Positions 46,830 to 58,062 of a stretch of 64,000 bases of DNA are shown piece after piece. The notes under the pieces are model-generated. The model did no database searches. It was given only the letters and a program-made list of their open reading frames with translations, and had not been told where the DNA came from. The DNA comes from Steinernema hermaphroditum (taxonomy: Eukaryota > Nematoda > Chromadorea > Rhabditida > Steinernematidae). Both the position numbers and the translations under genes were made by a program. Position 1 is the stretch's first letter. Each line of letters opens with the position of its first letter. The stretch is from contig CM059622.1 in the NCBI GenBank assembly GCA_030435675.1, positions 8,184,001 to 8,248,000 of the forward strand. The letters run 5' to 3'.

Positions 46830-47026
46830 ACTTGAAGAAAACAGCGGGAAAGAACAAGGAGATTCTCAAGTTGAGGTTCCCAACGGACGCACAGCTGACA
46901 GACGCCGATTTACCACCACTCTCTGTCCTACTGTGTCCTCAAACGTAGGGCTCATCGTTGTGGGACCCGCGCTCCTCCACCGTGTACGATTGCGCGACAT
47001 CGAAAATAAAGTAGTGTTTATTGCGG

Positions 47027-47032
47027 TAAGTG
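47027..47032 (-). promoter_or_regulatory. Poly(A) signal of the Still-life/TIAM gene
   Basis: AATAAA on the minus strand, 27 nt after the stop codon. Confidence 0.65.
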
Positions 47033-47059
47033 AAATGTGCCACGCATAGTATGAGGAGA

Positions 47060-50000
47060 TCAGAGTTTCTTCTCTTCGTGCCGCTCGCTACCGTATCCAC
47101 CGTCGGAGTGACTCGACCCGCTGACGGGCCGCTTTGTCTCCGTCTTCCGGTAGGTCTGCGCAGCCTTGCGCACTGACTTCAGGAACTGGACCTTTATCTC
47201 GGCCTGGCAGCAGGCGAGGTGGTATACGGTACCGTCGAGGATGCCGCGGTGGACAAGGACGAAGACGAACAGGGCGTTCGAGGCGGCGGCGTCGCTTTCG
47301 TTGACTTCGATGTCCCGGATTGGGAGGATTCGGCAGTTCTTCGCCTGTAAAGGACCAATAGCGCGCCTCTTGGCTACCGTATACCTTGTTTTTGTGGGGG
47401 CAGATGAGGATGAGCGAGGAGAATACGAAGGAGACACAGTCGGACGTCTTCTTGTCGTCAGCGTTGAGCCACTTGAGGTGTGCGAACATCAGAAGCTGCG
47501 AGAAGTCGATGGTGATTCCCTGAAGGGAAGAAGCAGGGGGATACGGAGACGGTAGGCGGAGACCCACGTGGGAGACGAGAAGACGGCGGTTGGCGCGGGA
47601 GATCTGCTCGAAAAGGGTACCGTACTCCTCCTGGAGGCGTTGCATCTCGTTGACGTAGCTGGCGAGAGCCTGCATCCGGGAGAGCGCCTGCGCCGCCTGG
47701 CGCCGTTCCACCGACTCTGCGGAGCAGCTCTGGAGCATCTGCTCCAGAAAGAGCGGGTACTTGAGCACTCGCTGGATGGGCTTGATCGTCAGACTCTCCA
47801 CGCTCTCCTTCTGCTGCCCGCTCTCGTTGAGCTCACGCAGTCGCTCGCGCACGTCTGCCTGCTCTACAGTAACCCGTTAGGTCTGCTCGGCACGGGGTAC
47901 TCACTGGAGATCGCCTGCTGGAAACGGAGGTACGCCGCCGAGTACTCGCTGTACACCTTGAACTTCGAGCACTTGTTGACGAACAACGCCGAAATCCTCA
48001 GCATCGAGTCCTGCATACGGTAATGATCGAATAACCCCTAACCGCCTGTACCTTGACTAGCGAAGGATTGACGGGGAGGGGTCCCGCCGCGAGGTCGCCT
48101 GCGGCGTCCACGAGGGCCTCAAGAAACGTCTTCTGCACCTTCAGCAGCTTCTCGGCGCTTTCCAAGATGCCCAACTGAGCGACTCGCGCGTACTGACTCA
48201 CCAGCTGAAAACTACAACCGCCTACAGTAACCTGCCCTACCGTACCCCCGTACCTTTTCGAGGTCGGCGACGAACGCCTTCTCCGTCTCGACAAGCTCGC
48301 AGATACTATTCTTGAGCTTCTCCTCGCGGATCGACGTCGTCATCGAAGAGCGCATCTTCTCGACGAAGGCCTTTGTCGGCGCCTCGGCGCGCCTCATCTG
48401 GAGGACGCGCCCCTTCCGGAGGAGGAGCTCCGCCTCCGAGGCGCTTCGCAGCTCGGCGATGGCCATTCCGTCTACGGCGATCACCTCGTCGCCGATGCGG
48501 GCCTCGGAGCTGTCATCGGCCCTCCCGGTCACCTCCGCCACCATGAGCCCCTCTTCTAGGTGTGCGCAGATAGTGAGGCCGAGGCGCGTGCCACTCTTTT
48601 GGAGCTCGTAGTCAGGCTTTGGGGTCCGTCGGGGACGCTGCAGGTTTGAGGGGTCGGGGATTGGCGCCAGGGGTGCGTCGACAGCAGAGCCGTGACAGGA
48701 AGAGGAGCAGGAGGGCTTCTGGTCGTCGGCGGGGAGCTGGGCGACGGAAAGGATCTGGGGGGCGGCGGTCTCGGCGCTGCAGCCGAAGGCGGTGATCTTG
48801 TGGGCGTAGAGGAGAAAGAGCGCCTGGAGCCGCTTCTCGGTTGGCAGAAGCAGGAGGGTGTCGGCGGAGACACGCCGGAAGAGGGTCGCCGGCGAGGGGA
48901 GCGGCGCATGGGTAAGGGAGGCGAGGCGCGTCTCGAGGAAGAAGTTCCGGAGGGTGAGGACGTCCACCTGCGACTGGAGGGCGCGGTTCCGGACATTGTG
49001 CGCCTCGAAGAGGAGCTGCTGGAGCTTCGCGTTGTGGGTGCCGAGCATCTGCTGGAGCCGGAGGCGCGCCGTCTCCTGCGACGTCGCGTTCATGAGGCGG
49101 AGCGTGGAGTTGCGGAGCACACGGTCGAGGAACTCGCGCAGAAGCCGCGGTTGCGAGGCGCGTGCGACGAAGACGTTGGCGTCGGAGACGAGGTAGAGGA
49201 GCGCACTCTGCTCATCCATGTAGCACTGGCACTGTCGCTGAAAAGCATCAGAAATGCATCCGAGGACATTAGGGTTGCAGGGGATCGTGATTGACGGCCG
49301 AAGTGCAGTTCGAAGACATTAACATTGCACAAAACCCTTCAGGAAGGGCGTTTAGGTCGTGCAAACAGAAGAAGGCGTACCAGTTTGAGGGCGTAGATAT
49401 CGTTGGGGTTGTTTCCCTTGTGGATGCGGAGCTCATGAACGGCCAGATTGGCGATGCAGTCGTTCCACTGAGGCGCATCGACGACCACTATGCAGTCGTT
49501 GTCGAAAGCGACCTCGGAGGCGACCTGCACGTGGATCTGGCCACTCGAGGCGGGCTGCGGGGGCGACGTCATCTGACAGAAGGTGTCAGCGTCCAGCGGC
49601 GACACTACATTCAACGCGAACATCTCCGGAGGCGACGTCGCGGCGCTCTTCCAGTAGACGAAGCAGTCGGAATGTCGTCGCACACAGCTCTCTGCATATG
49701 CCGGGTTACGGTAGGCAGGGGTGCGGTACCTGGAGTGATGGTGGTGGAGAAGACGACCTCGTTGAAGGCGGTGGCGGCGGTCATCTGAGTGGAGAAACAG
49801 TTCATCGCCTGCGCCACGGAGACGAGCAGCAGCGAGGGCTGCAGAATCTCCCATCGGAGGCCGTCGGGCGAGAGACCAAAGAGTTCCGCCCAGAATCTGA
49901 AAAGACGACCGCTCGTGGCCACCTCATCCATGCCGACTACGCCGTTTTCTGGCCCTCCGGTGCCCCCTAAACCTATGCGACGAGCCCGCCTACCCTTCGG

Positions 50001-50667
50001 GCGCGACTTCTTCACACCTCGGGTGTCGGATCCATTTCCTCTGTTTGCCCTCTTCGTCCTCTGTTTGTTTTCGCCGCTAATTGAATTCCGCGCGCCCTCA
50101 ATCTCGTCTCCGCACCCCTAGCTGGTCGAAGATCGCGGCACCAATTACTCAACGCGCTAATTAGACGCGCACTCGGGTGCCCGGGGGCCATCTGCTTCTG
50201 CGAGGCATCGAGAGGCGAAGAGCGATTAATATTTGATGTGACAGCGCCTCGAGGGCCTTCGGCCCCGGCTCCAAAGGCGCTCTACGGGGTGGAAGCCCTC
50301 CGGGGCTCCGGCATCCACTCCCCGCGCAATGATCTAAGTAATTTAAGTCGACAGCGCCCATCCCGGGGGAATTCGTCGAATTTTTTTCCGTTTTGCGCAC
50401 GTTCACCCGAGTCATTATTCAAATTGGCCTTTGGCTACGGCAGCCGAATTCGATGATTGTCGAATTGTTGCGAGGCTGCATAACCGAGTGTTTCGGCGCT
50501 CCTCTCGAAAGCAGGCGTGAAACACAATAAACAATGCAATTACGCCCCAGTAGGTCGGCCCGCGGGACCCGCAGGAGCTGTAGAAGGACGTACCTGTAGA
50601 CGCGCTGCTGGAGTTGGGAGGACTTGGAGACGTGCGAGTTGCAGTCACACGTCAGTTTGTTGCCCAT
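47060..50667 (-). CDS. tiam-1: Rac guanine nucleotide exchange factor, Still life/TIAM family
   Basis: Activates Rac-type GTPases in axon and synapse growth. Exons (minus): 50667-50594, 49896-49730, 49691-49381, 49237-48254, 48204-48052, 48010-47905, 47863-47568, 47519-47385, 47344-47060; 836 residues. It starts MGNKLTC (myristoyl/palmitoyl-type, as in Drosophila Sif). A WH1-like region follows (residues 24-150: VYRFWAELF and DCFVYWK...ALNVVSPLDADTF, close to Sif). Then come a helical CC-Ex-like region, a PDZ domain (about 393-466, TRLGLTICAHLEEGLMVAEV, IGDEVIAVDG), DH (about 480-670, ELVETEKAFVADLEK, SLTIKPIQRVLKYPLFLEQM) and PH (about 690-810). A 48-bp intron (47567-47520) is open and could be retained. 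The N-terminal PH of vertebrate TIAM1 is not evident. An acceptor lies 17 nt before the ATG. Confidence 0.92.
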
Positions 50668-51404
50668 GCACCGGCTTCGAGGACCTGAAAAGGCGCGAGG
50701 GGTCAGAAGCGGCGAGGCACGAGGATGTCGTCGGCGCGCAAAGATCGCCTCGTCGCGGGTCGGCGCCGCCCCTTCATGCGCTTCTGCCGGCCCTTAGCGG
50801 GTCCTTAATCAGCGCTCCATGAATCGATAAAAGGGATTCATGAATGTCCGCGAGGCGCCCGGGCTTCGAGCCCGGAAGACGCCCGGGCGACGCCGTGGGC
50901 TCGGAGACAACAAATGAAATATTGAAAAGGTGAAAGGCAGCTAATCGATAGGCCCTCGACTGGGCCGAGAAGGGAGTGACCCTCGATGGACCCTCATCAC
51001 TCATTCCTCGGGATTTTTTCCGAATCCACTTATGCAGCGCCGCGGGGTGACCCCGGCTAGCATCTGTCGGGAAACAAGAAGGCGATCCGTCTCCGCGCGC
51101 CTGCAGGGAGTCCCGAAAAAAGAGACCCGAGGGCCCAACTGTCCGCCCGGCCCGGACAGCTGTTCCTCGTCATAATTCCGCATTCGATGTGGGAGGTGCC
51201 GTGACAAAACGGACGCTAATTGTCACGAAACCAATTACCGTAATTGAGCGGAAGAGGTGCCGGAGGGGCGTGGAGGGTACCATATACTAGGAGCCGTCCC
51301 GAATTCCGGAACACGGAAGGAAGGAAAAAGCCTCCGAAGTCACTTTGAAATTTGGCACTCTGGACATCCGGAAAAGCGCTCTGCGTGCGCTTTCTGAGGC
51401 TCAA
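50668..51404. other. Upstream region of the RhoGEF gene
   Basis: No gene recognised. A likely trans-splice acceptor (CCTTTTCAG, minus) ends at 50685. The rest is moderately GC-rich with no repeats that I could match elsewhere in the window. Confidence 0.4.
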
Positions 51405-51689
51405 GGGCCAGTTATAGTTGCGGAAACAGTTTCCGGAAACAGTTTCCGAATTTTGCTTGAAAACTGTTTCCGGAGCGCGGAAACGGTTTCCAGGTTTGCG
51501 GAAACAGTTTCGCGGTTATATTTGCGTTTTGCACTATAACCGCCCGGAAACAGTTGCCGGAAACAGTTTTCGAAATGAATTTTCGAAAATAGTTTTGTTT
51601 TGTTTTTTAAATATTTTGGTGCTTTTCACCGTACGCCTCTTATGATAACTCACTCTTCCGCAGCTTTTGCTGCTACCAGATGCTAAATT

Positions 51690-52827
51690 AAAGGGACCAG
51701 GTCATGGAGGAAAAAAGTTTTTTAAAAAATCTGAAAAAAATCGTGCCCGTGTTTTCAAGGTTGCTGAACACGATGGTGAGTGGCGATTCTAAGTTCGCCA
51801 AGTAGTTTCCTAGAAACAGAACAAGAGGCGCGATCTGTGTTTTGTCATTGGTCCCGACGCGATTTGCGCGGCGAATGCGATTCGCGTACTGTAGTTTCAT
51901 CATTTTCTGCCCGTTTTGTTAACTTATTTTTCAAGATGATTTACCCCCCAACGTTTTGCTAACGTTTTGCTAACAAGCACACACACCTTCTGAGTCGACT
52001 CCTTGGCCTGACGAGCTTGTTCCATGACTTTGTCAAAGAGAGAGTGACACGCGATCGTGATGCAGATCTTCGGTTTCCTGAGAGTTTGGTTGTATAGTCC
52101 ATTTTTTTCGATCTCCACAAAAGGATCAATCACCGCGCGGCGAGACCGAGAATTCGCTCCAGCACATTGAAGAAAGGCAAATATTTCGTGCGTTCGTTCG
52201 CTCCTTTCAATGCGCTAGAGCAAATTCTGGGTTCCACCGCGCTGTGATTGATCGCTTTTGTGGAGTTCGGGAAAAAAATAGACTATAGTTTCATCATTTT
52301 CTGCCGGTTTTGCTAACTTTTGGGGGGTAAATCATCTTGAAAAACATTTGTTTCGACTTGCTTCACTTTCTAGGGTTATTTCTATGGTGGTTTGGAATTT
52401 CAAAACTCTTAAACTTATAATAACATCGGATGAAAAGGAATATGGAGCGTTTCATGTGAAACTAACCCTCGAAATCGCCAAAATCATGGTGAAGACCCTT
52501 TTCTGTACTAGAAATAACCCTAGAAAGTGAAGTAAGTCGAAACAAATGTTTTTCAAGATGTTTTGCCACCAAAAGTTAGCAAAACCGGCAGAAAATGATG
52601 AAACTACAGTACGCGAATCGCATTCGCTGCGCAAATCTCGTCGGGATCAGCGTCCCGCGTCGGGACCAGTGACAAAACACAGATCGCGCCTCTTGTTCTG
52701 TTTCTAGGAAACTACTTGGCAAACTTAGAATCGCCACTCACCATCGTGTTCAGCAACCTCGAAAACACGGGCACGAATTTTTTCAGATTTTTTAAAAAAC
52801 TTTTTTCCTCCATGACCTGGTCCCTTT
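51690..52827. repeat. Palindromic element with nested copies
   Basis: The outer arms (51690-51960 and about 52530-52827) are reverse complements: AAAGGGACCAGGTCATGGAG at the left and CTCCATGACCTGGTCCCTTT at the right, with GAATGCGATTCGCGTACTGT-type text within. A further inverted pair lies inside at 52290-52385 and 52500-52605 (TTTTGCTAACTTTTG, AGGGTTATTTCTA and complements). The arm text CATCATTTTCTGC thus occurs three times. Confidence 0.88.
52080..52290. repeat. Hairpin MITE related to the RAE1 intron element
   Basis: Inverted arms TTTTCGATCTCCACAAAAG...GAT and ATC...CTTTTGTGGAGTTCG. The centre TTTCGTGCGTTCGTTC, then TTTCAATGCG and AAATTCTGGGTTCCAC, parallels TTTCGTGCGCTTGTTTC, TTTTCAATGCG and AAATTTCTGAGTCCCAC at 27285-27497 read in reverse. 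Two diverged members of one family. Confidence 0.75.
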
Positions 52828-52840
52828 AAAGCATCATCTC

Positions 52841-53630
52841 CTGGCACGCCGTTTTTGCACATTCGCGGCGTGTGGTCGCGTCGTTCATAAGGCAAAATAG
52901 TGAATTTGGTGAACCGACCGTAGTCTTTGCCGTTTTTCTCCATGGTTTCGTGCGTTTTTTGGAAAACTGCAAGCATAGCCCTCTTCCTTAATCAATTGCG
53001 CGTCGAATGAGCACCGATTCACAGAAGGTAGAGTTTTCCTCGCGGAGGAGTGGCATTTTTTCGAACCAGCTACCAATATTTTCCAGCTTTTTGTCCAATA
53101 GCTGTGGGTTTTCACGTTTTAATCGCGCCCTAATTGTTTTGCGTGTCCTCCTTACCCTAATATCTTTCAAATCAAACAACATATCAAGTTAACAAGCGTT
53201 GCATATCACTACTCTTTATCAGAAGAGTCGGAGCTTGTGTCGAAACCGAAGATACGGTAATCCACTTGATATGTGGTTATTTTCTACTGGTATTGTCGTA
53301 ATGAAAGCTATTAGGGTAAGGAGGACACGCAAAACAATTAGGGCGCGATTAAAACGTGAAAACCCACAGCAATTAGACAAAAAGCTGGAAAATATTGGTA
53401 GCCGGTTCGAAAAAATGCTACTCCTCCGCGAGGAAAACTCCACCTTCTGTGAATCGGCGCTCATTCGGCGCGCAATTGATTAAGGAAGAGGGCTATGCTT
53501 GCAGTTTTCCAAAAAACGCACGAAAACATGGAGAAAAATGGCATAGACTACGGTCGGTTCACCAAATTCACTATTTCGCCTTATGAACGACGCGACCACA
53601 CGCCGCGAATGTGCAAAAATGGCGTGCCAG
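52841..53630. repeat. Large palindrome (arms about 350 bp)
   Basis: The left arm begins CTGGCACGCCGTTTTTGCAC and the right arm ends GTGCAAAAATGGCGTGCCAG; nearly every base between pairs up to a short centre around 53190-53270. Matching open frames on both strands (for example 52885-53182 and 53199-53586) are consequences of the symmetry and have no known domain. Confidence 0.92.
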
Positions 53631-53679
53631 GACCAAACGCCGAAAAGGGCACAAGTTTTTTGAAATCGACTGTACAAGA

Positions 53680-54775
53680 TTCGCTTGTATTCTCCATTTC
53701 AAAATATTTCACTGTGTCGCTCGTCTTTTTTTGCGTTTTCTGTATTAATTCACTTCTGCTCAGGTGTTTTTCAACTATGACGCGCTGTACGAAGCTGTGA
53801 AACGACGAGAAGGCGTTACAAGGCCGGCTACTCGATTCATTGGATCGTTTCGAAGTTCACAGAAATCGGCACGAGGCCTGGTATTGTATTCGTCAAAAAT
53901 CTCCCGCAAAAAAGGAGAGGGCTCCTGCCACGAAAATTTTGCGCGCGCATTTCACGCGCCAAAAAGTTTACAATGGGAAATGCTCAAAATCATAGTAATC
54001 CGATTTTTTTTCGTTTCTGACGCGATTTCTCCAAATTCCATTAACGGACGATTGCTCAGCAGACTCTGGCGCGTCGAATGAGCCCTGGCTCGACTGCCAG
54101 TATGCTTTCCTCGCAGAGTTATTAGGATCAATGGTGGATAATGGCACCTTGAATCGTAAGCTGTGGATTTCTAAGAATATGATGGATTAGCTGCCCATCA
54201 CTATGTCGTACATGGATCCTCCTGTGATCTAGGACATCTCCAACATATGAATCTGTAGCAAACTGTTCAACTCTCAATTGTAAACTAATGGTCATTCTAA
54301 TAACTCTGCGAGGAAAGCATACTGGCAGTCGAGCCAGGGCTCATTCGACATTCTGCTGAGCAACCGTCCGTTAATGAAATTTGGAGAAATCGCGTCAGAA
54401 ACGATAAAAAATCGGATTATCGGATTTTGAGCATTTCCCATTGTAAACTTTTTGGCGCGTGAAATGCGCGCGCAAAATTTTCGTGGCGGGAGCTTTGCGA
54501 GAGATTTTTGACGAATACAATAATTCTTCTCTCACCCAAGCGCACATGGTTCTACAATAGGAAAGGGACGTCCGCAAGTCTTATTCGCGCGTGAGAAGCG
54601 ATTGATATAGTGCGCTGGGTTTAATTCGACGATAAGTTGACAGAATGCCGAAATCGCCGTTTTTTTCTCCTTCGGGAGCATAGTTGAATAGTAGCTGAAC
54701 AGAACTGAATTAATACAGAAAACGCAAAAAAGACAGCGAGATAACGAGATGCACGCGAATCCTTGTGTTTTTTTC
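53680..54775. repeat. Large palindrome related to the OXSM-RAE1 foldback
   Basis: Inner arms of about 430 bp (53880-54110 paired with 54300-54525) with CCTGGCTCGACTGCCAGTAT and its complement; outer arms are weaker (TTTTTTGCGTTTTCTGTATT near 53728 and its complement near 54720). The blocks TGCCACGAAAATTTTGCGCG and TTTACAATGG correspond to CGCCACGAAAAATTGGCGCG and TTTACAATGG in the element at 28566-29379. Confidence 0.88.
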
Positions 54776-55164
54776 CAGGTAAGGTGAGACAGGTTTAAAA
54801 GAAAACGCTGGCGGGATGGCCATCTTAAGCCGAAATCGACTCGGTTCTACGGTTCTAGCCCTGCTCAACTACCAGGGCCAAAAGCAAGTGACCCATGTAG
54901 CGACATCTCCATGTCCATGACCATGGAATAAACCTGTCCGGGAAAGTTTCGGTGGACAACACAAGCAAATGTTCCACAAGCAAATCAGGGTGACAGATCT
55001 CACGGGCTTGTGATAACTGCCTACAATTCAAAATCGCCGGCAAAAACAATCAGAAATCATCGAAAAAAGCGCCAAACCACTTCCGCAACTATAACTGGCC
55101 CTTAAGAGTCACTCATCTCCGGAAGGTCATCCGACCAGAAGACGAAGGCTCCGGTGCTACGACC

Positions 55165-55260
55165 ATACCGCCAAAAATTATACCGTCAAACTTTTACCGC
55201 CAAAAATTTAACAGCCAAAATTATACCGCCAAATGTTTACCTTTACTTTCATTTACCGCC
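55165..55260. repeat. Short tandem repeat of TACCGCCAAAA type
   Basis: Six or so imperfect copies of TACCGCCAAAAATTTA-like units just outside the Harbinger-ended element. Confidence 0.8.
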
Positions 55261-55264
55261 AGAC

Positions 55265-55430
55265 TCCGAGACCTTAGGTTTATGCCTAGATATTTGAGGT
55301 TGCTGGCGAGCGAAGCGAGGCCCGTATTCATTTTCGTACGGCCTAGCATCCAGGCTTGGCTTAGGTTCCGGCTTAGGACTATGCCTATTGATTTAAAGAG
55401 AGCCCGAAGGGCGAGCCCTGTTGTCGTGCT
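55265..55430. repeat. Dispersed repeat (AGGCTTGGCTTAGG family)
   Basis: Contains GCGAGCGAAGCGAGGCCCGT, CCAGGCTTGGCTTAGG, CCGGCTTAGGACTATGCCTA and GAGCCCGAAGGGCGAGCC. Copies: 58190-58320 (reverse) and 36245-36372 (partial). Confidence 0.8.
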
Positions 55431-55439
55431 GGCTTCGGC

Positions 55440-55565
55440 TTAGGCGGACCAGTGTAAACGGTGGCCGTGGCGGTGGCCACCGATGTGTGTGGCTGTGGCT
55501 GTGGCCACCGATGTGGGTGGTTCGCGATGTAAACGGTGGCCGTGGCCGTGGGTGTTGTGATGTAA
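55440..55565. repeat. GTGGCC-rich minisatellite
   Basis: GTAAACGGTGGCCGTGGC occurs twice, with GTGGCTGTGGCCACCGATGT copies between. Confidence 0.75.
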
Positions 55566-56085
55566 GCTGTTCTGCGGTCACTCTAGTGTGACGGTGGCGG
55601 AAAAGACAGTGAAAACGGAAAATATAATTGACGAAACAAAGGGAGGGAAGAATAAGCAGGTGAAGATAATCAGGTTAAGCAGGTAGGAGCCTACCATACT
55701 TCTCCTGTATTTTAAAGGAAGGCGACAAGAGTACGAGTTCTTCTCCCATCGCAAAGGGACAATCAGGTGGTCGAAGAGAAGTCCTATCGTACACAGGCCA
55801 GAGTGAAACATGCACCAACGGACTGTGCATTTAACGACTGTGCATCCTCTATCCCCGAGTCCGTTCCTGTGCGTGCACGTCTGCTTCTGAGATTCTCCCC
55901 TCAACCTCACCCGCGCGCCGGATTCGCCTCCGTTGAGTCACCGGGGGATCGGTCGGTCCTGCCGCGAAATTCCGGTGGACACCGCGCGATCGAGTTTGTT
56001 TACGGCGGCGCTCCGTTTACTTCGCCCCGATCGGAGTGCTTTGCGCAATCCTTTCTGTTCTGACGCCGCTTTTCAGATTGCAACG
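55566..56085. other. Upstream region of the sorting nexin gene
   Basis: No gene recognised on either strand. The last part reads as a 5' flank, ending in a splice acceptor (GCTTTTCAG to 56076) 9 nt before the ATG. Confidence 0.4.
56071..56076 (+). promoter_or_regulatory. Likely splice or trans-splice acceptor of the sorting nexin
   Basis: TTTCAG ends at 56076, nine bases before ATG, preceded by no clear coding exon. Confidence 0.5.
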
Positions 56086-57620
56086 ATGATCGACGGCGAC
56101 GACGTTCTTTCGGTGTCCGACGACGAGCAGCTGCGGAAGACGGCAGAGCCGAACGGCGCTACCAATCGGAGCAAGCTGGTCGTGGAGGAGGACGTCGACC
56201 TGGGGAACCCTGCCTCGGCGGAGGCGCCGAAGCTGACGTCCCTCTCGGAGTTGTCGAAGAACGGCAATCTGGAGGAGCCCAGTGGCCGCCTCACAATCAC
56301 TGTCACGGGCTTCGAGAAGCGCGGCGACGGAATCAACGCCTACTTGGTGTACAAAGTCGTCACAAAGGTGGTTTTGCCGAGTCTTGCGCCAATCTATGGG
56401 GTGCTTGCAGGCTGAGAATGTCGTTGGTTACTCTAACGACCACTACGACGTTTGGCGGCGGTTCAGTGACTTCTTGGGTCTTCACGAGAAGCTCGTCGAC
56501 AAGTTCCAGCACGAGGGAATCCCAATTCCCTACGCGCCGGAGAAGAGTATCGCGGCGCTCACAAAAACGAAGCTCAATGGAAACGCCGACGACCAGATGT
56601 CCAAGTGAGATCTAGCCCTCTGTCGCCACCGGATCATTGTCTTTTCAGCGAAATCGGCGACCGCCGTTCACGCGCGCTCCAGCGCTTCCTGCGCCGCATC
56701 GCAAAACACCCGCGCTTGGCTTCCGACTGCGATTTCCGCGACTTCCTGACGATGAACGTGGAGCTGCCGAAGGCCAATAGCACTTCCGCGCTGAGCGGAG
56801 CCAGCATGAAGCGCATCTTCAAATCTGTCACCGATACGCTGTCGAAGATCACCACGCATATGGATGAGAGCGACACGTGGTTCGAGCAGGCCCAACAGGA
56901 AACCGACGAGTTTGAGGAGCTTCTCGGGCGACTTATCTCTGTCCTCGATGGACTCGTTGCCCAGCGCCGTGATCTCTCGCACGGACACGAGTCTTTGAGC
57001 AAGTCGATGTCCATGCTGGCGAGCTGCGAGGAGAACACCTCATTGGCCCGCGCCCTGTCGCACCTCACCGAAACGCACGAGAACGTCGCCCTTCTGGAGA
57101 AGGTTCAGGCGGAGAAGGACGCAATCGTCTTGTCAGAGACCCTCCACGAGCACCAGTCGATGATCGCCGCCCTCAAGGACGTGCTGAACGAACGTGTCAA
57201 GGTGTGGCACAAGTGGCAGACGGCCCAGCAGACGCTGACCAAGAAGCGCGAGATGAAAGCGCGCGCCGAGCTGAGCGGGAAGAACGACAAGGCTGCGCAG
57301 ATTCGCGAGGAACTGATCGCTTGCGAGCGGAACGTCGACGACGCCGAGAAGGAGTTCAAATACGTCAGCGCCGTCATCCGCGAGGAGTACCACCGTTTCC
57401 ACAAGGTGCGACTCGTGTTGTGCCTCCACACTGAAGTCTTTTTTTGCAGATCCGGAAGCAGGAGCTGAGCGACATGCTGATCGTGTACATGGAGTCCTTG
57501 ATCGAAACGCAGGAGAAGGTAATACTGTTCGGCTTTTCTGTCGTTGATGCTAGTGCTTTGCAGGTCCTAAAGCACTGGGAGAAGTTCGCCCCCGAGACCC
57601 GACAGATCATCACCAACTGA
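56086..57620 (+). CDS. SNX1: Sorting nexin 1/2 (retromer SNX-BAR)
   Basis: Membrane-bending subunit of the endosome-to-Golgi retromer/ESCPE pathway. Exons: 56086-56367, 56411-56604, 56649-57405, 57450-57518, 57564-57620; 452 residues. Acidic N-terminus, then a PX domain (about 70-195) with the phosphoinositide-binding WRRFSDFLGLHEKL (R110/R111) and IPIPYAPEKS, then RALQRFLRRIAKHPRL. Residues about 215-450 are a BAR coiled coil (KRIFKSVTDTLSKITTHMDE, WFEQAQQE, KVWHKWQTAQQTLTKKRE) ending LIVYMESLIETQEKVLKHWE, typical of SNX1/SNX2. The Ser-rich N-terminal extension of vertebrate forms is shorter here. Confidence 0.94.
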
Positions 57621-58062
57621 GACGCCGCCGCCGTAATCTAAATAAGAGATAGAGATGTATTTATGTTGACAATTGTACTTATTTATTCTTTTTCTATATT
57701 ATTCTCGAACTCATCTGTGATGTTCTCTTCACGGGAGAATGAATTCTAATTTTCTGTTCTCGCTTCAGTGCATTTGTTACCGTACACTCGTGAACTGCTG
57801 GGCATGGCGGTTGCATGGTAGTAACGGCTTCCAACACATCGATAGATCAGTCAGCGTTGGCCGATTTGTTTGGGTTCGCCAACAAGTCACTTCTTAGTCG
57901 CCCCAGATCCCAGTTGCTCGAGTGTCCACCACCTCCGAGTCCGTCGATGAAGATCACGGGGTCGCAGCATCGGGCCTCCTTCACGGCCCTCATCACGAGA
58001 GCCAGGAAGATCGGCCGCAGTAAACAGGATCCCGGACTAAGCAGCCAAGTGACCACTCCCAA
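57621..58062. other. 3' flank of the sorting nexin; no gene seen
   Basis: AT-rich 3'UTR-like text to about 57760, then unassigned sequence. A TTACCGTACACTCG motif lies near 57778. Confidence 0.4.

Larger units (their letters stand above)
51405..55101. mobile_element. Non-autonomous Harbinger-ended element filled with palindromes
   Basis: The left end GGGCCAGTTATAGTTGCGGA (51405) and the right end (complement, ending 55101) match the Harbinger ends at 43511/45656. About 190 bp of the left side match the right side of that element in reverse. The segment before the right end (GATGATTTCTGATTGTTTTT in reverse, then the GCCGGC block) matches its left interior near 43700-43740. No transposase is present. 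Instead it carries at least three large palindromes (51690-52827, 52841-53630, 53680-54775), most simply explained by later insertions. Confidence 0.82.

Noticed and set aside
47520..47567. Reading the 48-bp open stretch as coding in the RhoGEF
   Set aside because: It is a multiple of three and open, but has GT...CTTCAG ends and adds a proline-rich insert absent from TIAM proteins; treated as an intron, retention not excluded.
48692..49294. 200-codon plus frame
   Set aside because: Antisense shadow of the large Still-life/TIAM exon.
52885..53586. Mirror-image frames on both strands
   Set aside because: They are produced by the palindrome 52841-53630, which copies any open frame to the other strand.
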